This document shows, piece after piece, positions 8,330 to 15,570 of a DNA stretch of 33,993 bases; within the stretch, counting starts at the first letter, position 1, and each line of letters opens with the position of its first letter. Both the position numbers and the translations under genes were made by a program. The stretch is taken from assembly GCA_014871665.1 (NCBI GenBank), contig WGSL01000016.1, positions 1 through 33,993 on the forward strand. The letters are read 5' to 3'. Source of the stretch: Collinsella sp. GTDB lineage: Bacteria; Actinomycetota; Coriobacteriia; Coriobacteriales; Coriobacteriaceae. The notes under the pieces are model-generated. The model did no database searches and was not told where the DNA came from. It saw only the letters and a program-made list of their open reading frames with translations.

Positions 8330-8909
8330 CGCAGGACTCCTCAGAGGTCTCGGCGGGCGTATAGGTGTAATACTGAGCCGGCTTGGATACAGACTTCTGA
8401 CCATCATCGTCGCCCGCGGCGGCCTCGTCCTCGCCAATTAGGATGCGCTCGGTAGGCTGCTCGGCCTCCGCAGCGGCAGCGGCGAGCTTGCGATCGGCGT
8501 CGGCTGCAGGAGCCTTCACCTTATTGAAGAGCTTCTGCACAGCACCGGCGGCAGAGTCGGTCACGCTCGACACAGCATTGCTGGCCTCGGCCATGCTGCC
8601 CGTAACCTCGGAAATGTCGCGAACCACGGCTTCGACCTCTACGAGATTGGAGGTAAGGGCATCAACTGCCGTCTTGCTCGACTTAAGCAGCGGCTCCATC
8701 TGGGCAAGCGCCGGCGTAAGCTCATCGACAGCGCCATCGAGCTTTGCCACCACAGGCTGAGCCTCGGCGATGGTGTTGTTGAGGTCGTTCACGGTCTTAT
8801 CGAGCGAGTCGACAACATTGCGGGTCTTGCGCAGGGTAAGCGCGAGCTCAGCGATGGCCCACACGCCGGCAACGGCGAGCAGCAGCAGGGCGATTTGAAT
8901 GGGACTCAT
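8322..8909 (-). CDS. DUF948-like single-pass membrane coiled-coil protein
   Basis: A 195-residue protein with an N-terminal membrane anchor (IQIALLLLAVAGVWAIAELAL) followed by about 110 residues of heptad-like sequence resembling the linker of methyl-accepting proteins (VVDSLDKTVNDLNNTI, repeated V/L spacing). The C-terminal third is Ala-, Glu- and Asp-rich and probably disordered, ending in YYTYTP and an acidic tail. DUF948 proteins have this plan, and in Firmicutes similar proteins are found with general-stress genes. It is the first gene of the cluster, with a GGGAGG ribosome-binding site before the ATG at 8909, and it overlaps the anti-sigma gene. A role in sensing or scaffolding is possible but not shown. 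Confidence 0.7.
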   Translation of the reverse strand: MSPIQIALLLLAVAGVWAIAELALTLRKTRNVVDSLDKTVNDLNNTIAEAQPVVAKLDGAVDELTPALAQMEPLLKSSKTAVDALTSNLVEVEAVVRDISEVTGSMAEASNAVSSVTDSAAGAVQKLFNKVKAPAADADRKLAAAAAEAEQPTERILIGEDEAAAGDDDGQKSVSKPAQYYTYTPAETSEESCDE

Positions 8910-8949
8910 ACAAGCCTCCCGGAAGAATCGAAATACAGACGCTTTTCAT

Positions 8950-8967
8950 GGTACCCCAAAGGGGACC
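8950..8967. repeat. short GC-rich hairpin upstream of the sigma cluster
   Basis: GGTACCCC and GGGGACC flank AAA, giving a 7-bp stem with one bulged A. It lies about 40 bases before the first gene of the sigma cluster and 43 bases after the rarA stop codon. No T-run follows on the minus strand, so it is not a normal terminator. Read on the minus strand it contains GGGGTAC, partly like a SigB -10 box, but no matching -35 is present at the right distance. Confidence 0.35.
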
Positions 8968-9009
8968 GAACATGCCAAGAGCAGCAACGTGGGACAAAAT
9001 TATCAGCAG

Positions 9010-10365
9010 CTACCTCGGTGCATTCCCGCTGCGGTCGCGTTCGCTTTGCTCTACGCGCCACTCTTCCCAGCCGCGCCCGGCAGGCTGCCAAAATGCACCG
9101 CGTTCCAAGCCTTCGGGCAAATAGCGCTGATCGACCCAGCCTTCGGGATAATCATGTGGATACTTATACACACCGTATTCATCGCTGCCCGGGCGATGGC
9201 GATCGCGCAGATAACTCGGCACCTCGCGAAGCCCACTAGAATGGATATCGGCCAGCGCCGCATCGATCGAAGCCTCACACGCGTTGGATTTTGGCGCCAA
9301 GCACACATAGAGTGCAGCCTGAGCCAGGTTAATGCGGCACTCGGGATAGCCAATGACCTCGGCAGACTTAAACGCGGCATGCGCCACCAAAAGCGCCTGC
9401 GGGTCGGCGTTGCCAACATCCTCAGAAGCGTGAATCATAATACGGCGAGCGATGAACTTAGGATCCTCCCCAGCATCGATCATGCGCGCGAGCCAATAGA
9501 TCGTGGCATCGGGGTCACTACCGCGCATGGACTTGATGAACGCACTGATGATGTCGTAGTGCATGTCGCCGTTTTTGTCATACGTAAAGCCGCGACGCGG
9601 GTTGGCAATCTTCACGTCATCCACGGTGATGGGATAGCGCTCCCCCGCCGCAGGCGCTGGCGTTCCCTCGGTATCGGGACGCGTGACGGCAATCTCGCTC
9701 GCAAGCTCGAGCGTCGTGAGCGCCGAGCGAGCGTCACCCGCTGCCAGCGTGCAGATGGTCTTGACCGTATCCTCATCGGCCGAGAACTTTCCGTTCAAGC
9801 CCTGTGGTGCCTCGAGCGCACGCTCAATAAGCGTGGCGATATCCTCATCCTTCAGATGTTCAAGCTCCACCACGCGCCCGCGCGACAACAGTGCCGAGTT
9901 GACCTCAAAGTACGGGTTCTCTGTCGTAGCGCCAATCATAATGACGGTACGGTTCTCAACTGCATGCAGCAGGGCATCCTGCTGCGACTTAGAGAAGCGG
10001 TGAATCTCATCGATGAATAGAATGGTGCGGCGGTCGTACGTATTCAGGCGCGTCTTGGCCTCATCAATCACACGACGCAGGTCCTTCACGGTACCCGTGA
10101 CGGCGCTGACCTCAACAAACTCGCTCTTGGTATGGTTGGCGATAATGTGGGCCAGCGTCGTCTTGCCCGTACCGGCAGGCCCGTACAGAATCACGCTCGA
10201 AAGCACGTCGTGCTCGATCGCGGCACGCAGCCATGAACCCTTACCGACGGCCTTTTGCTGGCCCACATACTCGTCGAGCGAATTGGGGCGCATGCGCACC
10301 GCAAGCGGCGCATTCTGAAAGGAACGCTCGCGCGTCGAAGCAGAAAAAAGGTCGTCCATAGCCAT
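9010..10365 (-). CDS. rarA: replication-associated recombination protein A (RarA/MgsA), AAA+ ATPase
   Basis: A 451-residue AAA+ protein related to clamp-loader subunits and RuvB, which acts at stalled replication forks and gaps. The Walker A GPAGTGKTT is at residues 62-70, Walker B is in ILFIDEIHRFSKSQQD, sensor 1 is IGATTENPYFEVN, and the arginine-finger region is SALLSRGRV. The C-terminal half (GSDPDATIYWLARMI, YGVYKYPHDYPEGW) is the MgsA tetramerisation domain. The start could be the ATG at 10365 (MAMDDLF) or the one at 10359 (MDDLF); neither has a strong ribosome-binding site, and the frame also opens with a TTG at 10377. The gene follows dgt and has an SOS-box-like palindrome in its promoter region. 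Confidence 0.93.
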   Translation of the reverse strand: MAMDDLFSASTRERSFQNAPLAVRMRPNSLDEYVGQQKAVGKGSWLRAAIEHDVLSSVILYGPAGTGKTTLAHIIANHTKSEFVEVSAVTGTVKDLRRVIDEAKTRLNTYDRRTILFIDEIHRFSKSQQDALLHAVENRTVIMIGATTENPYFEVNSALLSRGRVVELEHLKDEDIATLIERALEAPQGLNGKFSADEDTVKTICTLAAGDARSALTTLELASEIAVTRPDTEGTPAPAAGERYPITVDDVKIANPRRGFTYDKNGDMHYDIISAFIKSMRGSDPDATIYWLARMIDAGEDPKFIARRIMIHASEDVGNADPQALLVAHAAFKSAEVIGYPECRINLAQAALYVCLAPKSNACEASIDAALADIHSSGLREVPSYLRDRHRPGSDEYGVYKYPHDYPEGWVDQRYLPEGLERGAFWQPAGRGWEEWRVEQSERDRSGNAPR

Positions 10366-10398
10366 CCCGTGTATCAATCAAAAACGTTTTCCACTAAC

Positions 10399-10430
10399 AG
10401 TATACCGAATTAATACGAACTACCGTTCGT
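10399..10430 (-). promoter_or_regulatory. predicted rarA promoter with LexA/SOS-box-like palindrome
   Basis: The palindrome ACGAACtaccGTTCGT occupies 10415-10430 and overlaps the dgt stop codon. Its CGAAC-N4-GTTCG core matches the LexA/DinR operator core of Gram-positive bacteria. Ten bases closer to rarA lies TATACT (10404-10399, minus strand), a good -10 box. A -35 at normal spacing would fall inside the palindrome and is itself weak. A repressor bound here would block the promoter. No lexA gene is in the window, so binding by LexA is inferred. Confidence 0.55.
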
Positions 10431-11667
10431 TAATATAGGTACGGTGCGGAAACTCCAGACCAGGGAACAGCTTGCTCGTCAGCTCGCAGAAATAACCGTC
10501 CGTCATGCTCGCGATATAATCCACCACGGCTTGATCCTTGTCGTCCTGCCAGGCATAGGTGCGATCATAGTAGGAAAGCTGCTGCTCAATGCGCGAAATA
10601 TGGTGCTTAAAGATGTAAGAGGACTCGTCGCCACTGTTTAGATCCCGCAGGCAACGGTCGTAGAGCTTTACGAACGCCTCGCGCAGCTCCGCCTCGGAAT
10701 CGCCTTCGATACCGCCCTTGCTATAGATCTTCTCGTAGTTCTCGCGCTTGGCTCGGCGAATTTCCTCAAACAGGTCCTCGCTCATCTCGATGCGCGGGTT
10801 ACCATAGCTGTGCTCAACGATATCGATGGAGGCATGCGTGAGGATCCAACTGTTGTAGGCACCGCCCCGGCCATCATCAAAAGCGTCGGGCGAAAGCAGG
10901 CCCGCCGCGATCGCATCCTGACGGTCACGACCAACGTAGGCAAGAATATCCGAGATGCGAACGACGCAGCCCTCGAGCGTCATGGGACGCAGATGCTCAA
11001 TTGCGCTATAGCCCGTGGCAATGCAATCCTCAACCGTCTGGTCAAACTGGTCAAAGGAGCCCATGTCCGAGAGCTCAAACACACGCTGCTCGTACTCGCC
11101 GTTATGGCATAGCACGCCGTCGAGCGTCTGGAGCGACACGTTGCGGCCATACAACGCGTCGAGCACGCGAACCGACTGCACGTTATGGAAAAAATAACGC
11201 CCCGTACGCTCGTGGTAGATATCGTTGAGGAAGCGCTCGCCGGCATGGCCGAAAGGCGTGTGTCCCAAGTCGTGACCCAGGCCAATCGCCTCGATCAGAT
11301 CGCAATTGAGCCCCAGGGCGCGACCGATATCGCGCGCAATGCGCGAGACAAGCTGCACGTGCAAACCGCGGCGTGACAGATCGTCATTGCTACGGAAGCT
11401 AAAGACCTGCGTTTTACCTGCATAACGGGTGTACGCCGGAAGATGAAGTATCTTTTCGGTATCGCGCATAAACGCCGGACGCATAAGCGTGCCTTTGTCG
11501 GCGGCGCGATCAATACGACGAATAGCCTGATCGTCGTTGCAACGATACGGGTTGACATAGCCCGAAGCACGATCGGCGGCAATGCGCTCGACAAGTTCGG
11601 GCGACAACGCCGAGGGGATACGGTCCATGCGCGCCTTAATGACGGCCGTTTCTTGATTAGTTGCCAT
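10420..11667 (-). CDS. dgt: deoxyguanosinetriphosphate triphosphohydrolase-like HD protein
   Basis: A 415-residue HD-domain phosphohydrolase of the dGTPase family, which splits dNTPs into nucleosides and triphosphate. The metal ligands are H103 (GLHVQLVSRIARDIG), the HD pair H132-D133 in GLGHDLGHTPFGHAGERF, and a later aspartate, probably in ILAYVGRDRQDAI. The ATG at 11667 has AAGGAG six bases upstream. In actinobacteria a related gene often lies next to dnaG; here it sits between a prepilin-peptidase-like gene and rarA. Preference for dGTP versus other dNTPs cannot be read from the sequence, and NCBI-style naming would be 'dGTPase-like'. Its stop codon lies inside the SOS-box-like palindrome of rarA. 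Confidence 0.85.
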   Translation of the reverse strand: MATNQETAVIKARMDRIPSALSPELVERIAADRASGYVNPYRCNDDQAIRRIDRAADKGTLMRPAFMRDTEKILHLPAYTRYAGKTQVFSFRSNDDLSRRGLHVQLVSRIARDIGRALGLNCDLIEAIGLGHDLGHTPFGHAGERFLNDIYHERTGRYFFHNVQSVRVLDALYGRNVSLQTLDGVLCHNGEYEQRVFELSDMGSFDQFDQTVEDCIATGYSAIEHLRPMTLEGCVVRISDILAYVGRDRQDAIAAGLLSPDAFDDGRGGAYNSWILTHASIDIVEHSYGNPRIEMSEDLFEEIRRAKRENYEKIYSKGGIEGDSEAELREAFVKLYDRCLRDLNSGDESSYIFKHHISRIEQQLSYYDRTYAWQDDKDQAVVDYIASMTDGYFCELTSKLFPGLEFPHRTYINER

Positions 11668-11698
11668 GGCATGCTCCTTAAGAAGGATGCGCAATCGG

Positions 11699-12121
11699 TT
11701 ACAAAGTGCAGCCCACGACCTCGATTATGGCAAAAACAGGCACCAAAAACGGCAGCAATGGCAGGGAGCGTGATTTTGCGATGAGGCAAGCGACGGCAAG
11801 GGTCAGGAGCGCAACCGCAAACGCGACAACGCCGCCCAGGGGATCGAAGGTACAAAGGGCAAAGAGTGCCTTGACGTCCCCCATGCCAATGCCGGGGGCG
11901 TGGCGAAGGCGACGCCAGAGTGACTCAGTAAGCACAAGGACAAGGTAGACGATGACCGCAAGACCGGCGTGGTCAAGCGCTGTGTTCAAACCGAGGTCGA
12001 GCCAAACGCCCGCCAACGCCGCCACGGCACATGCGCCGGCAAGCCCATTGGGAAACCGTCGCTCTCGGGCATCAATTGCCACGCCGGCAAAGATGCAAAT
12101 CCAAAACGGGATATAGACCAT
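11699..12121 (-). CDS. small A24-type prepilin peptidase-like protein
   Basis: A 140-residue integral membrane protein of the TadV/CpaA size class. The two catalytic aspartates of aspartyl prepilin peptidases are visible: one in VAIDARERRFPN near the N-terminus and one in the GMGDVKALF motif. Several hydrophobic segments surround them (AVIVYLVLVL, VVAFAVALLTLAVACL, LPFLVPVFAII). The N-terminal methylase domain of full-length PilD is absent, as in CpaA/TadV. The ATG at 12121 has GAGGAGGAG directly upstream. No pilin, ATPase or secretin gene is nearby, so its substrate is unknown. Confidence 0.78.
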   Translation of the reverse strand: MVYIPFWICIFAGVAIDARERRFPNGLAGACAVAALAGVWLDLGLNTALDHAGLAVIVYLVLVLTESLWRRLRHAPGIGMGDVKALFALCTFDPLGGVVAFAVALLTLAVACLIAKSRSLPLLPFLVPVFAIIEVVGCTL

Positions 12122-12153
12122 CGGACTCCTCCTCGAGCTGCATCGCAAAAGCA

Positions 12154-12194
12154 AAAACCACCACAAAGGTGCCTGTCCCCTTTGCGGTGGTTTT
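12154..12194 (-). terminator. terminator of the glycosyltransferase gene (conserved-loop family, copy 1)
   Basis: A stem of AAAACCACC plus CAAAGG with one mismatch encloses a 9-base loop. Read on the minus strand the loop is GGACAGGCA, and the second arm ends in GGTGGTTTTT. It begins nine bases after the glycosyltransferase stop. It is almost the same element as the one at 19950-19990 and can also act in the other direction, since both ends carry A/T runs. Confidence 0.85.
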
Positions 12195-12202
12195 GGTAGT
12201 GG

Positions 12203-13498
12203 TTATTTGGCGCCTTGCATGACCTCGTCAAGGGTAACGTTGACGGCGTGCTGCGTCGGCACCCAGTCGACCTTCAGGAACAGCGCGGCCACCGTGATGG
12301 GGATATAGCTGAACATAAAGATCGGGAAGGTAAACAGGTTAGTCACCAGACGCCACTTTTGCGCGCAGTGAATGTGCTTGTACTCAAAGATAGTCGTGAG
12401 CAGCGCCAGGATAAAGAAGGTCTGATACATCATGGCGAAGGTCATAATGAGCGAAGCGGCGCACGCCTGCATCTCGACTTCGGTAGCCAAGAAACCATGC
12501 GAAAGGCCACCCACAATCAAGAACGTCGCATTAGCGAGCATCGAGATCAGCGATAGCAGCATACCCGGGGCGATCGTCATGAACATGTCGTAGGCGGCAA
12601 AGCGATGATAGCGGAACGTCGACTTGACCAGATGCTTACCGTAGGTAAAGAACACCTGGTAAAAGCCCTTGGTCCAGCGCATACGCTGCTTCCAGGATGC
12701 CTTGAACGTCACGGGTTGCTCGTCAAAGAACTCCGCCGGCGCATAGCCAATGCGAATACCGTGAATAGCGCAGAACGTAGTGAACTGAATGTCCTCGGTC
12801 AGCGTGTGGAACTGCCAACCGTGCATGCCCTCGATAACGCTTGACGAGATAAGGTAACCCGAACCCGAAACAGCGCAGGACGTCTTGCAGATATTACGCG
12901 CGTTGTTGAGGAAGCGCGCCTCGCGTAGATACCACGTGGCATTAGCAGCCGAGATCCACGAGCTGCCGAAGTTCTTGGAATTGCGATAGCTCGTGACCAC
13001 ATGGAAGCCCTGGTCAAAGGCATCATTCATCTTGGAAACGTAATCGCGGGAGATAACGTTATCGGCATCGAAGATAAAGTAGCCCTCAAACGTGTCGGGA
13101 TACTCGTTGAGAATGCGGTCGAAGCCAAAGTCCATGACCCAGCTCTTGCCCTTGCGGGCCAGGTCATTGCGCTCGTAAACAATGGCACCGGCCTCGCGCG
13201 CGAGCTGCGCCGTGTTGTCGGTGCAGGCATCGGCGACCACGAAAACCTCGATGAGCTCGGACGGATAATCCTGGTCCTTGATGGAGCGAACGAGGTTGGC
13301 GATCACGGCCTCCTCATTATGCGCCGCGATAAAAAAGGCATAGCGATGGAGTTTTTTGGCCTTGGGAGGCGCGACCTCGCCACGAAGAGCGCCAATGACA
13401 AAGAAGACCACCTGGTACAGAAAGCAGACCGTGAGCAGCGTGACGACAATCTGGTTGAAGATCACGATGGGTGTGTTGGTTTGTAAAAAGGCGAGCAT
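12203..13498 (-). CDS. membrane-bound family 2 glycosyltransferase
   Basis: A 431-residue processive-type GT2 enzyme. A membrane helix near residues 10-36 is followed by the GT-A domain. Visible motifs are the nucleotide-binding region FIAAHNEE, D90 in VVADACTDNT, the DAD at 144-146, the catalytic TED at 234-236 and QRMRW at 271-275. After these come four or so membrane segments (MFMTIAPGMLLSLISML, ATFLIVGGL, FFILALLTTIFEY, FPIFMFSYIPITVAALFL). This is the plan of hyaluronan, poly-GlcNAc and cellulose synthase relatives, which polymerise and export a polysaccharide from the inner side of the membrane. The ATG at 13498 has GGGAG five bases upstream. There are no other polysaccharide genes beside it, so the product is unknown. 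Confidence 0.85.
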   Translation of the reverse strand: MLAFLQTNTPIVIFNQIVVTLLTVCFLYQVVFFVIGALRGEVAPPKAKKLHRYAFFIAAHNEEAVIANLVRSIKDQDYPSELIEVFVVADACTDNTAQLAREAGAIVYERNDLARKGKSWVMDFGFDRILNEYPDTFEGYFIFDADNVISRDYVSKMNDAFDQGFHVVTSYRNSKNFGSSWISAANATWYLREARFLNNARNICKTSCAVSGSGYLISSSVIEGMHGWQFHTLTEDIQFTTFCAIHGIRIGYAPAEFFDEQPVTFKASWKQRMRWTKGFYQVFFTYGKHLVKSTFRYHRFAAYDMFMTIAPGMLLSLISMLANATFLIVGGLSHGFLATEVEMQACAASLIMTFAMMYQTFFILALLTTIFEYKHIHCAQKWRLVTNLFTFPIFMFSYIPITVAALFLKVDWVPTQHAVNVTLDEVMQGAK

Positions 13499-13533
13499 GC
13501 AGGCTCCCAGCAACGCGTAACGTAAACAATCGT

Positions 13534-13562
13534 ATATCTTACCGCAGGCTTACCGAGTTCAA
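13534..13562 (-). promoter_or_regulatory. possible promoter for the glycosyltransferase gene
   Basis: On the minus strand TTGAAC (13562-13557) is followed 15 bases later by TAAGAT and 20 bases later by TATACG. Neither spacing is ideal. It lies in the 82-base gap between rluD and the glycosyltransferase, where a promoter is expected. Confidence 0.25.
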
Positions 13563-13580
13563 GAAACCACCTAATACTGG

Positions 13581-14594
13581 CTAGGCTTCGAGAAGACCGA
13601 GCTGCGGAACGATTTCATCTCCAACGGCCGTGCGACCGAGCGAGCGCGGAGCCAGATCGTCGAGAACAGCAGCGAGATCCCACGGCAACTCGTCGCGACA
13701 CTCAATGCGCTCCCCCGTCACGGGATGGTCGAACGCCACGCGCCAGGAATGAAGGAACTGCCTGGTCAGGCCCTGGTCGGCGCGCGCATCGCACTTGCCG
13801 TAGAGTGGATCGCCCACGCAGGCGTGGTTGATATGACGCATATGCACGCGAATCTGGTGCGTGCGACCGGTAAACAGATGGCACTCAACGAGCGTATAAC
13901 CATCGTCAAAGCGCGTGGAATCAAAGCGCTCGAGGACTTTAAAGGTCGTAATGGCCTGACGGGCAAAGGGGTCGTCCGAAACCGCCATCTTGACGCGGTC
14001 GCGCGTAGAACGGGCGATACCGGTATTGATGGTGCCCTCGTCCATGGCGATGTGCCCGTGGACAAGCGTGATATAGCGGCGGTCGAGCGTACGCGTGCGA
14101 ATGAGATTTTGAAGCGCGCGCTGGGTGTCGTCGTCTTTTGCCGCGAGCATAAGGCCCGAGGTATCGCGATCCAGGCGATGCACGATGCCGGGGCGGTCCT
14201 CACCCTGCACGGTACCAAGATGATCGATACCGCAGTGGTAGACCAAGGCGTTCGCAAGCGTGCCGCTCTCGTGGCCGTGGGCGGGATGGCACACCAGCCC
14301 GCGCTGCTTGGAGAGCACAATGAGATAGTCGTCCTCATAGCGAATGTCGAGCGGGATGGCCTCGGGAATCACATCGGTGGGATCGTGCGGCTCGGGCAGG
14401 TCGACCGAGATGCGGTCACCGGCGCGTACGGCATACTTTTTTGACAGACAGGTCTCGCCGTTCACGATTACGGCGCCGCCCTCGATCAGATGCGCGCAGG
14501 CAGAGCGCGTGGGGCAGCCGTCGTTGGCACCCAGAAAGGCGTCGAGACGCTGGCCAGAGCAATCGTCGGCAACAAGAATATGGATGTCGGCCAT
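13581..14594 (-). CDS. rluD: RluA-family 23S rRNA pseudouridine synthase (RluD type)
   Basis: A 337-residue pseudouridine synthase. Residues 1-65 form an S4 RNA-binding domain (GQRLDAFLG, LIEGGAVIVNG). The catalytic domain carries HRLDRDTSG at 139-147 with catalytic D142, then TGRTHQIRVHMRHI and GDPLYG, which are diagnostic of the RluA/RluD family. RluD modifies helix 69 of 23S rRNA; the exact target of this homologue is not certain, so RluD is the best family name rather than a proven specificity. The ATG overlaps the lspA stop as TAATG. The pairing lspA-rluD is common in Gram-positive bacteria. Confidence 0.9.
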   Translation of the reverse strand: MADIHILVADDCSGQRLDAFLGANDGCPTRSACAHLIEGGAVIVNGETCLSKKYAVRAGDRISVDLPEPHDPTDVIPEAIPLDIRYEDDYLIVLSKQRGLVCHPAHGHESGTLANALVYHCGIDHLGTVQGEDRPGIVHRLDRDTSGLMLAAKDDDTQRALQNLIRTRTLDRRYITLVHGHIAMDEGTINTGIARSTRDRVKMAVSDDPFARQAITTFKVLERFDSTRFDDGYTLVECHLFTGRTHQIRVHMRHINHACVGDPLYGKCDARADQGLTRQFLHSWRVAFDHPVTGERIECRDELPWDLAAVLDDLAPRSLGRTAVGDEIVPQLGLLEA

Positions 14595-15193
14595 TAACGC
14601 TCATTCCTTTCGCGAATCTTGCGGGCACGCTCCCCACGCTGCTTGGCTTTGCGCTTAGCGCGGGCCTCATCACGGGCATTGAGCTCAGCAGTCGCATCGA
14701 CCTCGCGAGCGGCGGGACTCAAGAACATGTAACCGATAAGCGCCAGCACAACACCGACCGTAATGCCGATATCGGCCACATTGAAGACGGGAAAGTCGAT
14801 GAAGGTGGTGGCAATAAAATCGGTCACGAAGCCAAAGGCCAAACGATCGATAGCGTTGCCGATAGCACCGCCCGCAACCATCGCCATGCCCACAACCTCA
14901 AGATGGGCGAGCTGGGGTGCACGAACGAGGTACACGGCAATAGCGACAATGACCGCCAGCGCCAGCACGGCAAACGCGATGCCATGCCCCTCGCCCATGC
15001 TAAAGGCAGCGCCGATATTGCGGACAAACATAAAGTCGATGGCACCGGGGATGACGGTCACATGAAAAGCGTCGCCCACGGCACGGACCGCAAGCTTGGT
15101 TAGCTGGTCAACAAGCAGCACAACCAGCGCCACCCCACCAGCAACACCTAACCGCCAGCGCAAAGGCGGCGTCATATCCCCAGCACGACCCAA
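14594..15193 (-). CDS. lspA: lipoprotein signal peptidase (signal peptidase II)
   Basis: A 199-residue membrane aspartyl protease that cleaves the signal peptide of prolipoproteins after lipid attachment. Four membrane helices are visible. Catalytic D116 lies in NAIDRLAFGFVTDFI and D141 in FNVADIGI, with the conserved NIGAAFS at 59-65. About 40 residues after the last helix are strongly basic (ARAKRKAKQRGERARKIRE), an extra cytoplasmic tail beyond the usual length. The TTG at 15193 is preferred because AGGGG lies six bases before it; the ATG at 15175 has no good site. No clear promoter can be named upstream. Confidence 0.92.
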   Translation of the reverse strand: MGRAGDMTPPLRWRLGVAGGVALVVLLVDQLTKLAVRAVGDAFHVTVIPGAIDFMFVRNIGAAFSMGEGHGIAFAVLALAVIVAIAVYLVRAPQLAHLEVVGMAMVAGGAIGNAIDRLAFGFVTDFIATTFIDFPVFNVADIGITVGVVLALIGYMFLSPAAREVDATAELNARDEARAKRKAKQRGERARKIRERNER

Positions 15194-15304
15194 AGAAATC
15201 CCCTACCCTCAAGATCATCGAATTACGTTTAATACAAAGAACTATCATATATTGCCATACGCAGAACGCACGACATATCCACCAACGCAAGCGAAATAAC
15301 CAGC

Positions 15305-15344
15305 TAAAAACGAAAGCGACATTCCGAATAACGGAATGTCGCTT
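15305..15344 (-). terminator. intrinsic terminator downstream of ileS
   Basis: A perfect 13-bp stem AAGCGACATTCCG with its complement (15314-15344) and a 5-base loop is followed on the minus strand by TCGTTTTTAG. It is about 220 bases beyond the ileS stop codon, so the ileS transcript would carry a long structured 3' region. Confidence 0.8.
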
Positions 15345-15570
15345 AATAGCTTTCGACTAAAAACGCAAGTCGAAAGAAAGCCTCTAGCTCCAGCAATGGA
15401 AACGCCGCGTTATCGTCACCAACAGCGAAAACGTCCCTAAGCGAGCAAGGTGACGTGAAAGAGGAGGGAAGCGTACTTTGGTACGCGACCGACGATTGAA
15501 CGTCAGATTGCCGCTTAGGGGCGTTTGCAGCGTCGGTAGGTTACGGCGTTCTACGAACGCCGTAACCTAC
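15345..15570. repeat. multi-hairpin intergenic element after ileS, possible ncRNA or interspersed repeat
   Basis: No gene is visible here; the stretch is filled with inverted repeats. A 9-bp stem CTTTCGACT/AGTCGAAAG is at 15350-15376. A 15-bp stem, AAACGTCCCTAAGCG with 15512-15526, has one T/G wobble and encloses nested stems TGACGT/ACGTCA (15451-15456 with 15500-15505) and GCGTAC-TTTG-GTACGC (15471-15486). A perfect 16-bp stem GTAGGTTACGGCGTTC with a 3-base loop is at 15536-15570 and contains the ileS stop codon. The rest of the gap from 15194 to 15304 is A/T-richer lspA leader in which I see no clear element. Confidence 0.65.

Noticed and set aside
15536..15570. The 16-bp perfect hairpin as the ileS terminator
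   Set aside because: No T-run follows on the minus strand, and a proper terminator is present at 15305-15344.
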